Under the pieces are notes generated by a model that was not told the origin of the DNA, made no database searches, and worked only from the letters and a program-made list of their open reading frames with translations. From NCBI RefSeq assembly GCF_021655555.1, contig NZ_AP023086.1:186001-250000 (forward strand): DNA of 64,000 bases, read 5' to 3'. Position numbers and translations under genes: made by a program. Shown in pieces: positions 8,851-15,566 of the stretch (positions within the stretch are counted from its first letter, which is position 1; each line of letters begins with the position of its first letter). This DNA is from Marinagarivorans cellulosilyticus (lineage in GTDB: Bacteria > Pseudomonadota > Gammaproteobacteria > Pseudomonadales > Cellvibrionaceae).

Positions 8851-11067
8851 CTACATTCGCACGTAGCTTACATCGGTCATGGTGACTATTGCATTGCGAA
8901 TACCAAATTGTGCATAGCAATCAAGCATCGATTGAGTATCGCCTGGCGTGCCGCACTTAACGCTGCCATTGGGGTTTTGCGACTGAAGGTAGTTGCCAAA
9001 TTTAAAGTATGCCAGGCCATCGTCAACGGAATTGCGCTCAAAGGTTTTGCCAAAGGCAGTAATGGTTACTAGCCCGTGATTGTTAATTACCTCGAGGTCA
9101 AATGATTCACCACTGCGAATAGTGCCCAGTGCCATTTTGTCTTCATCGCTACTCACTTGAATGCGCGCGTAAACGTCGAATATGCCATTGCTAGCTTGGC
9201 TGTCTTCAAAGCCAGATTCGTTAGTGTCGGCTACGAACACTTTAAGCAGCGTTGTCACATCAACGCCACCGTGAATTTGGCTAATAATGGTTTTCCCACC
9301 ATTGGACATTTCAACTTTTACTGTGGCCTTAAATTTTTCGTAAGTCGCAAAAAAATCAACGCGCTCGCTGCTCTTAATTTTATATTCATGGCGCAAGCCA
9401 TTGCCGCCAGATGTTGTGTGCTGCGCAACCAACGGTAAAAACTGTAGCGTTTTATTGTTGATTAAAGGGCTCAGGTTTTGCGCACCACCTTCTAAGTCAA
9501 AGAGGGTGCCATTAGTAATAACAGATGGGATGTCTGCTCCGGTTTCTTGTGCGGGCGTTTCGGTATTATTGCTTTCGCCTGGTCGTACACCGGTTGTTTC
9601 ACCTTCGTAAGTTTCAAATAAGTGTATGCGCGAGACGCGTACTTCACCGGCAGCATCTGCAGGCTCGTTTTGAGCGTCATCGCCTTTAATGGACTGTAGG
9701 TAAATTGAAGATTGTGTGTAGGCGCCGACTTTAAAGAAACCCGTCGAATCACTGGATTCCCAATCGTTTGCATAGGTTTGTCCGTTGTCTAGGTTTTTAA
9801 GATAAAGATAAATGCGACCACCCTCTACAGTGACATCCACGCGCAGGCGCTGGCCCAATTTATATTCAAAGTTATCCTTACTTGGGTCTAGGTAGACTTT
9901 ATTGGTTTCGTTCCAGATATACCAAATGCCACCAGGGCTATTGGCGCTATATTGAACGCGCAACGGTTCATCTTCCGGGCCGTGAATTTGCACAACACTA
10001 ATTTCTGGTTTGTGCACGGGCGTTTCGGTTACGCGTAAATCAACGCTAATGTATTGAAGATCATCTACGGACCAGTAGTTATCGCCACCGCCTACACGTT
10101 GCCGCAATTCCGAGCGAGGATAGCTAGAGCCGCTGGTGGTTGCCCCTGCGCAATGCGCATTAAAAACTATTTCGCCATTTTCGACGAAGAAGTGAGGTTC
10201 GCGAAGGAGCATCTCTAGCTGCTCATCTTTAATTTCATCCGCATTGTGGTTTATGTCGTCTTTGCTACTGCCACCAGAGCTATCATTGCCATTTGAGTCT
10301 ACCGGCAAGGTGATTTTCCAGCGGGCAATATCGGGCACTACTTCGACGGGGTAAGCTGCATTTGGGTTTACTGGGGCAGCAGAACTTGCCACTGAAGAGG
10401 TGCTAGCGTTTGTGCTGGAGGACATAGAAGATGTGGCCGGAGCATTATCTGAAATGCAGGCGGGGTAGGCATCGCACTTTGGGGCGCAAGCGTAATCATC
10501 GCAAAATAGAAGGCTGGCCTCTGTAATGCTGTTCCAGCTAGAGCCGCCCGAATTACCATAGCCGACAACGCGAATAAAGGGCATATCGATTTGAGTGTGG
10601 AATTTCACATCTGTCTGGCTCAGCCCGCCGCTGCTTTCGGTGCGCGCAACAACCGTGTACCAATCTTGGCCATTGTCACTGGCAAGTACTTCGTAATATG
10701 CCTCGCGTTCGTTACCTTTATGCCATGCGATAGAGATGCCACCTAGCGGTTTCGCGGGGTTTACTTGGAATTGTAACCATTGGCCTTGTCCGTTTGCGGC
10801 CCAATAGGTGCCTAGGTCGCCATCGTTAACATTACCAACAGAATTCGGGCCGTCTTCCATGCTTGCGCTGGTTAGCAGTGAAGGCGCGGTGTTTTGTTCG
10901 CTAGAGGACTCTGAACTTGCTTGCGATGAGCTAACGGCAGAGGCAGAACTTGAGGCGGAGCTTAAAGTGGACGCTTGGCTGACATTTTCGCTAGAAGCTG
11001 ATCCAGCAGGGCTCCCCGAGCAGCCCGCAATAGCGAGACAGCCTAAGGCAGCTACTGCCATAAGCAT
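8851..11067 (-). CDS. Secreted lipoprotein alginate lyase, CBM32-PL7 with a second lyase-like domain
   Basis: The lipoprotein (738 residues from the ATG at 11067) has lipobox IAGC (Cys16), a Ser-rich linker, an F5/8-type C (CBM32-like) domain (about 65-185), a second Ser linker and a PL7 jelly-roll domain (about 235-490). PL7 signatures are all present: YPRSELRQ, VVQIHG and FFKVGAYTQ. A further domain (about 505-738) has weaker equivalents (LRHEYK, IISQIHG, YFKFGNYLQ), suggesting a divergent alginate-lyase superfamily domain. It would cleave alginate or a related polyuronate outside the cell. The open frame continues upstream to 11211, but those 48 codons are a miniature element, not protein. 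AGAG from the element end lies eight bases before the ATG. Confidence 0.88.
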   Translation of the reverse strand: MLMAVAALGCLAIAGCSGSPAGSASSENVSQASTLSSASSSASAVSSSQASSESSSEQNTAPSLLTSASMEDGPNSVGNVNDGDLGTYWAANGQGQWLQFQVNPAKPLGGISIAWHKGNEREAYYEVLASDNGQDWYTVVARTESSGGLSQTDVKFHTQIDMPFIRVVGYGNSGGSSWNSITEASLLFCDDYACAPKCDAYPACISDNAPATSSMSSSTNASTSSVASSAAPVNPNAAYPVEVVPDIARWKITLPVDSNGNDSSGGSSKDDINHNADEIKDEQLEMLLREPHFFVENGEIVFNAHCAGATTSGSSYPRSELRQRVGGGDNYWSVDDLQYISVDLRVTETPVHKPEISVVQIHGPEDEPLRVQYSANSPGGIWYIWNETNKVYLDPSKDNFEYKLGQRLRVDVTVEGGRIYLYLKNLDNGQTYANDWESSDSTGFFKVGAYTQSSIYLQSIKGDDAQNEPADAAGEVRVSRIHLFETYEGETTGVRPGESNNTETPAQETGADIPSVITNGTLFDLEGGAQNLSPLINNKTLQFLPLVAQHTTSGGNGLRHEYKIKSSERVDFFATYEKFKATVKVEMSNGGKTIISQIHGGVDVTTLLKVFVADTNESGFEDSQASNGIFDVYARIQVSSDEDKMALGTIRSGESFDLEVINNHGLVTITAFGKTFERNSVDDGLAYFKFGNYLQSQNPNGSVKCGTPGDTQSMLDCYAQFGIRNAIVTMTDVSYVRM

Positions 11068-11069
11068 TT

Positions 11070-11209
11070 GGGCATCTCTAAAAATGCACTTTTTTCGCGA
11101 TAGCGGCGTCAGCTCCGTCCTCGAGTCCTCGTTTACATCACGTAAACTGCGGCTCTCCGGGCGGTGCTTCCTTGCTCTCACACAAAAATTACTATTTTTA
11201 GAGGCGCCC
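11070..11209 (+). mobile_element. Family-A miniature element, 140 bp, at the alginate lyase start codon
   Basis: The left end is GGGCATCTCTAAAAATGCAC and the right end is ACTATTTTTAGAGGCGCCC. The flanking duplication is ATTT (11066-11069 and 11210-11213). It is a shortened version of the 235-bp copy with the same termini. Insertion is 2 bp from the lyase start codon, so the native leader and ribosome site have been displaced by 144 bp. Confidence 0.9.
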
Positions 11210-11459
11210 ATTTGTTTATTTTCGAATATAAATACACCTTTTGTGAATATAGCTTCAGTTTATTATTCTTTTTTATCCCTTTTATTTGTAATAAATACCC
11301 TTGATTGCACCATAATTAAAATATCAAACGGTGTGTTCTTAATAAGTGAGTAGATTGTCACAAATACAATATCCTCTACTTTGCAAATAGGCGCAGGTAA
11401 AAATAACTGTGCGCTGTTGCACAATCGCGATGTTTTCTTGCTCTAAAGACGGGTGTATC

Positions 11460-11486
11460 CCGCAACTAAGTTGTTGCGGTTTTTTT
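11460..11486 (+). terminator. Orphan Rho-independent terminator
   Basis: CCGCAAC pairs with GTTGCGG across a 6-base loop, then seven T follow on the plus strand. No plus-strand gene precedes it: both neighbours are minus-strand genes. It may end a small RNA arising from the AT-rich 11215-11455 stretch, in which no protein gene is seen. Confidence 0.7.
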
Positions 11487-11511
11487 CGCGGGGGAAGGGC
11501 GATATTTTATT

Positions 11512-11608
11512 GCTAGGGTCTTTGCTAAGGTTGGGTCTTTGCTTGGGTTGGATCTTGCCTAGGTTGGGTCTTAGCTAGGTTGGGTCATACTTAGGCTGGA
11601 TCTTTGGG
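11512..11608. repeat. Imperfect 16-bp tandem repeat downstream of the LacI gene
   Basis: Five to six units of the form TTGGGTCTTNGCTAGG (16-17 bp each) run from about 11512 into the last codons of the LacI-type gene. The array covers the 3' flank of that gene and includes its stop codon. Confidence 0.75.
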
Positions 11609-12586
11609 CGCGGCGCCGCTGCTATCGCGCACAATAAGTTGGGTAGGTAATATTTTGCTCTCGTGTGTGAACTCTTTACCTTCAATAATTGAAACCAGCA
11701 TGTCGACGGCGCGCTTGCCCATTTCTTCGGCGGGTTGCGATACGGTAGTGATAGTCGGGTGCCAAAATTCGGCGTAGGCGATGTTATCAAACCCAACGAT
11801 GGATACTTGCTGTGGAATTTGAACGCCCTGTGCTTGCAGCGCCTGTATGGCGCCCATTGCCATTTGGTCACTCATACAAAAAAGTGCCGTGGGCGGTTTG
11901 GCTTGGCACATGATTTTTTTGGCAGCGTCTTGGCCGGAACCCAGGGTAAAGTCGCCTTCGCTCACGTATTGCTCGGAATATTCTAGCCCTGCAGCTTCTA
12001 GCGCTTGCCGGTAGCCGGCTAGGCGCTCCATGCTGTGCGGGTTTTCGCGTAGCCCTGTTAAGCAGCCAATGCGGGTATGGCCCAGCGATACTAAATAGTC
12101 CACCACTTTTTTGGCCGCTAGGGTGTTATCAATTGTTACGCTGCAGTTGGGGACATTTTCGCAACCGCAGGCGTACACAATAGGTAGTGGGTCGCCGTCA
12201 ACGTGAATTTCGTTGGGGCGAAGCTGTATTAGGCCGTCGGCTAGGCGGGTTTCCACTCGGTGCACATATTCTTGTTCGCGGCTATTTTGGTCGCGGGTAT
12301 CGCCAAGTAGTACGGCGTAACCGCGTTGCTGTGCGCGATCCTCTATGGCTTTAATCACTTGTGAGAAAAAGGGGTTGGTTATATCTGGCACCATCACAAC
12401 GATGCAAAATGATCGAGAAGAGCGGAAATTGCGCGCGAGCAGGTTTGGACGGTAGCCCGATAAGGCCACCGCATCATTTACCTTCTTTAGTGTTTTCTCA
12501 GAGACCTTCTCTGGAATGGCTATCGCACGCGATACGGTTGCCACTGAAACACCCGCTAAGCGAGCAACATCTTTAATACTGGCCAT
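11591..12586 (-). CDS. LacI-family transcriptional regulator
   Basis: This 331-residue repressor-type protein starts at the ATG at 12586, giving the canonical MASIKDVARLAGVSVATVSRA helix-turn-helix. A hinge (GYRPNLLARNFR) and a periplasmic-binding-protein-like sugar domain follow. The upstream frame begins only with TTG and adds no domain. The AT-V-SR recognition helix is the type that binds TGNAANCGNTTNCA operators. One such site lies 158 bp upstream in the shared promoter region with the TonB receptor, and two more lie before the PL11 lyase. It probably controls rhamnogalacturonan or pectin uptake and breakdown; the effector sugar is not known. The 3' end overlaps a tandem repeat. Confidence 0.9.
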   Translation of the reverse strand: MASIKDVARLAGVSVATVSRAIAIPEKVSEKTLKKVNDAVALSGYRPNLLARNFRSSRSFCIVVMVPDITNPFFSQVIKAIEDRAQQRGYAVLLGDTRDQNSREQEYVHRVETRLADGLIQLRPNEIHVDGDPLPIVYACGCENVPNCSVTIDNTLAAKKVVDYLVSLGHTRIGCLTGLRENPHSMERLAGYRQALEAAGLEYSEQYVSEGDFTLGSGQDAAKKIMCQAKPPTALFCMSDQMAMGAIQALQAQGVQIPQQVSIVGFDNIAYAEFWHPTITTVSQPAEEMGKRAVDMLVSIIEGKEFTHESKILPTQLIVRDSSGAAPKDPA

Positions 12587-12743
12587 AGTCTGCCAAGGTT
12601 TACCGTCCAAATAAAAATGAATGTAACTCAAACCTTCTCATAAGCCTAGCACGTGCACGGGGAGATGGTTATTTTCCTCGTAATGATCATTTTTTAACCT
12701 AAAATACTGCTTATTTGTGATGGGGTTGTTACTCCTCTCGCAA

Positions 12744-12757
12744 TGTAACCGTTTTCA
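12744..12757. promoter_or_regulatory. LacI-type operator between regulator and TonB receptor
   Basis: TGTAACCGTTTTCA fits the TGNAANCGNTTNCA palindrome of LacI-family proteins at every fixed position. It sits between divergent genes (regulator start 12586, receptor start 13014), so it could control either or both. Confidence 0.65.
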
Positions 12758-13013
12758 TTTAGGTAGAATACTGCGCTAGCTAACGTTTATGCGGGCCTGT
12801 TTGGGCTGCAAGCATTGAATAAACAGGTAAAAAATCTGATGTTCCGAGGGTTTTATAGTTTTATAACGTAAAAATACAGGTAATGGCTTTTTCTGGGGGT
12901 GCTAATGAATTGCGGTGTAAACGTTATCATTTCGCCTTAGAAGATGCGCCGCGGTCATTTTGTGGCAAAGAGCAAAGCTTGAAGCCCGTAAAGTATTTGA
13001 AGATAGGTGATAA

Positions 13014-15065
13014 ATGCGTTTTTTTAAGAGTGCTTCGCTACTTGTTTTAACCTGCTGCACTGACTTGGTTTTTGCGCATGGCGTAGCGATCATAGAGGAA
13101 GTTGTTGTTAAAGGCCGCAAGGCTAACTTAATCGATAAGGCGATGTCGGCATCGCAAGGCGGTGTGTCGCAGGAGGAATTGGCGATGAGGCCAATTTTGC
13201 GCACGGGCGAAATCCTAGAGCTGGTGCCCGGCATGGTGGCCACGCAACATAGCGGTAGTGGCAAGGCGAATCAGTATTTTTTGCGCGGTTTTAACCTTGA
13301 TCATGGTACCGATTTTGCGACTTTCGTAGATTCGATGCCAGTAAACATGCGCAGCCACGGCCACGGCCAAGGCTATACCGATCTTAATTTTATTATTCCC
13401 GAATTAGTCGGTTCTATCGATTACAAAAAAGGCGCTTATTATTCGCAGGTGGGCGATTTCTCGGGTGCGGGTTCGTCCACCATACACAGCGCAACAACTC
13501 TGAACGCTAACCAATTGGCGCTTAGCTTGGGCGGCTATGGTTACGGGCGCGGTTTAGTGATTGGTGAAACCGCTAATCAGCTAATTTATGGTTTAGAGCA
13601 TCAAATTTACGAGGGCCCTTGGGATGATGTGGATGAAGACGTCAATAAAACCAATGCGTGGTTAAAGAAGGTTTGGGGGCAGGCTAGCCATCAAGTAAGC
13701 CTGACGTTCATGGCCTACGATAACCAATGGAATTCTGCCGATCAAATCCCTGCGCGCGCGGTGCAAGACGGCATTATTTCTGAGCTAGGCTCGCTAGATA
13801 CCACGCTAGGCGGCGAATCCAGCCGCTACAGCCTTTCGGCTCGTTGGCAAAAAGGCGATCACCACAACCGGTGGGTTGCCAATGTGTATGCGATCAATTA
13901 TGCAATGTCGCTGTGGTCCAATTTTACCTATTACACATCGCCGCAGGGCGATCAGTTTGAGCAAATTGATGACAGGATGATCTACGGCGGGGATGTGGCT
14001 TACTCCCGCGAAGGCGATTTTCTAGGGCGGCCCACAAGTAATACCGTGGGGCTGCAAACCCGCTTTGACGATATTAGTGAAGTGGGTTTGTACTCTTCGG
14101 CGGCACGGCAGCGCACGGGGGTGGTGCGGGCCGATAGTGTTGATCAATACAGTATCAGTGGCTATTGGCAGAATACTCTGCAATGGAGCCGGCAACTGCG
14201 CAGTGTTATGGGGGTGCGCTACGACAGCTTTAATTTTGCGGTTGACCCAATTGCAGCCAAAGACGAAACAACGCTGGCGCAGAATGCAGGTAAAGCCAAT
14301 GACGATATTGTCAGCGCGTCTTTTAATCTTATTTATGTGTTAAACGACAATTACGAAACCTATGCCAGTATTGGGCAGGGGTTTCACTCCAACGATGCGC
14401 GCGGCACTACAATTCAAGCTGACCCCACTACCGGTGATACGCTAATGCCTGTTGATCCTTTGGTTGATAGCTTGGGCTATGAGTTGGGGGTACGCGCTTA
14501 CAGGGCCGATAAGCTAAATGCATCGCTAGCACTTTGGCGGTTAGATATTGACTCAGAGCTACTGTTTGTAGGTGATGAAGGTATTACCGAAGATACGGGC
14601 GTGGGTAGCCGGCGTCAGGGTATAGAGGCAACGGCTTATTATTCGCTGCATGAGCGCTGGAATCTCGACCTTGAGTACGCCTATACCCATGCGCGTTTAA
14701 ATACCCCTGGCCGCGGTGAAAAAATTCCCGGTGCGCTTGAAAGCGTAATCAGTGCTGGATTGCACACGCAGTGGAGCGATGACTTATATAGCCACCTTCG
14801 TTTGCGCTACTTTGGCGATTACCCCTTAGACGATGGTGAGACGGCCCCGGCTAGTACACTACTGAATTTGCGCATGGGGTACCAGATGGCGCAGAATTTC
14901 ACTATTACGGCAGATATCCTTAACCTGCTAGATTCTAATGACCATGATGTTGAGTATTTCTACCAATCGCAGTTAGCGCACGAGTCAGCTCCGGTGGCCG
15001 ACCACCATTATCATGTATTTGAGCCTCGCACATTGCGGGTGCATTTAGCTTACCTCTTAGAATAA
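13014..15065 (+). CDS. TonB-dependent outer-membrane receptor
   Basis: This 683-residue receptor has a signal peptide cleaved near LVFA-HG, then a TonB box (EEVVVKG). A plug domain follows (GEILELVPGMVATQHSG, FLRGFNLDHGTDFATFVD) and a 22-strand-type barrel ending in a C-terminal aromatic-hydrophobic strand. It lacks an N-terminal carboxypeptidase-like or secretin domain, so it is a plain transporter rather than a transducer. The conserved His-rich plug loop RSHGHGQGY is also found in receptors of unknown substrate. Divergent orientation from a LacI regulator and a downstream PL11 lyase with operators suggest import of rhamnogalacturonan-derived oligomers; this is inference. A ribosome site (AGGTGA) is present. 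Confidence 0.9.
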   Translation: MRFFKSASLLVLTCCTDLVFAHGVAIIEEVVVKGRKANLIDKAMSASQGGVSQEELAMRPILRTGEILELVPGMVATQHSGSGKANQYFLRGFNLDHGTDFATFVDSMPVNMRSHGHGQGYTDLNFIIPELVGSIDYKKGAYYSQVGDFSGAGSSTIHSATTLNANQLALSLGGYGYGRGLVIGETANQLIYGLEHQIYEGPWDDVDEDVNKTNAWLKKVWGQASHQVSLTFMAYDNQWNSADQIPARAVQDGIISELGSLDTTLGGESSRYSLSARWQKGDHHNRWVANVYAINYAMSLWSNFTYYTSPQGDQFEQIDDRMIYGGDVAYSREGDFLGRPTSNTVGLQTRFDDISEVGLYSSAARQRTGVVRADSVDQYSISGYWQNTLQWSRQLRSVMGVRYDSFNFAVDPIAAKDETTLAQNAGKANDDIVSASFNLIYVLNDNYETYASIGQGFHSNDARGTTIQADPTTGDTLMPVDPLVDSLGYELGVRAYRADKLNASLALWRLDIDSELLFVGDEGITEDTGVGSRRQGIEATAYYSLHERWNLDLEYAYTHARLNTPGRGEKIPGALESVISAGLHTQWSDDLYSHLRLRYFGDYPLDDGETAPASTLLNLRMGYQMAQNFTITADILNLLDSNDHDVEYFYQSQLAHESAPVADHHYHVFEPRTLRVHLAYLLE

Positions 15066-15126
15066 AGCAGCATTTAGCTTTTGATATTTCTTTGCGCCCA
15101 GTTGGCCTGCCGCTGGCCTGTCAGAG

Positions 15127-15140
15127 TGTAACCGTTTGCA
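15127..15140. promoter_or_regulatory. LacI-type operator upstream of the PL11 lyase (distal)
   Basis: TGTAACCGTTTGCA matches TGNAANCGNTTNCA exactly. It lies about 60 bp after the TonB receptor and 427 bp before the PL11 start. Confidence 0.65.
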
Positions 15141-15289
15141 TTTTATCGGTAAGACCGCTGATGACTGCCAGCGAGGGCTTATATGTAATTACTACTATTC
15201 AAGAGGTTTAGGATATTTTTCGGTATGTTTTTGGTTAAAATGTGCAAAGTGCACGGTTTATGATTGGTGGCTGCTGTAAATTACAGCTA

Positions 15290-15303
15290 TGTAATCGATT
15301 ACA
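15290..15303. promoter_or_regulatory. LacI-type operator upstream of the PL11 lyase (proximal)
   Basis: TGTAATCGATTACA is a perfect palindrome (16 bp, 15289-15304, including flanking A/T) and fits the LacI-family consensus. A second short palindrome CTGTAAATTACAG precedes it at 15274-15286. The spacing of 163 bp from the first operator would allow looping. Confidence 0.7.
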
Positions 15304-15418
15304 TTTTGGCGGTGGTAGTAGGTAAGGCCTTAATTGGTCAGCCAACGATGTACAAACCTTATGGCTTTTGGGTGGTAATCAGTTATTGAAGCGTATTTAG
15401 CTGGCAGTAATTGATGAG

Positions 15419-15456
15419 TAGAGCTGCATGCGGCTCTTTCCCCCTTTTTTTTGGGG
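15419..15456 (+). promoter_or_regulatory. Possible leader hairpin and T-run before the PL11 gene
   Basis: AGAGC and GCTCT pair around TGCATGCG, followed by a CCCCC-T8-GGGG stretch. It sits about 110-150 bp upstream of the PL11 start and may be a terminator for readthrough from the TonB receptor or an attenuator. The 501-bp gap also holds the two operators above. Confidence 0.35.
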
Positions 15457-15566
15457 CAAGGGCGCTATGGGTCGATTAAAAGCAGGAGCTAAGGGTGCTG
15501 GCCGCATCACAGGCTTCAGTAAATCAATCTAGAAAACTGATAACTACATAATTGAGGATCCACGTC

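Noticed and set aside
11068..11211. 48-codon N-terminal extension of the alginate lyase
   Set aside because: The codons are the 140-bp element read through; the lipoprotein signal begins at the ATG at 11067.
10808..11353. A 181-codon plus-strand frame opposite the alginate lyase start
   Set aside because: It is antisense to the Ser-rich linker and runs through the element; its acidic/Ala-rich composition is typical of a shadow of serine codons.
11460..11608. CRISPR-like array near the LacI gene
   Set aside because: Units are only 16-17 bp, directly adjoining and without unique spacers, so this is a tandem repeat.
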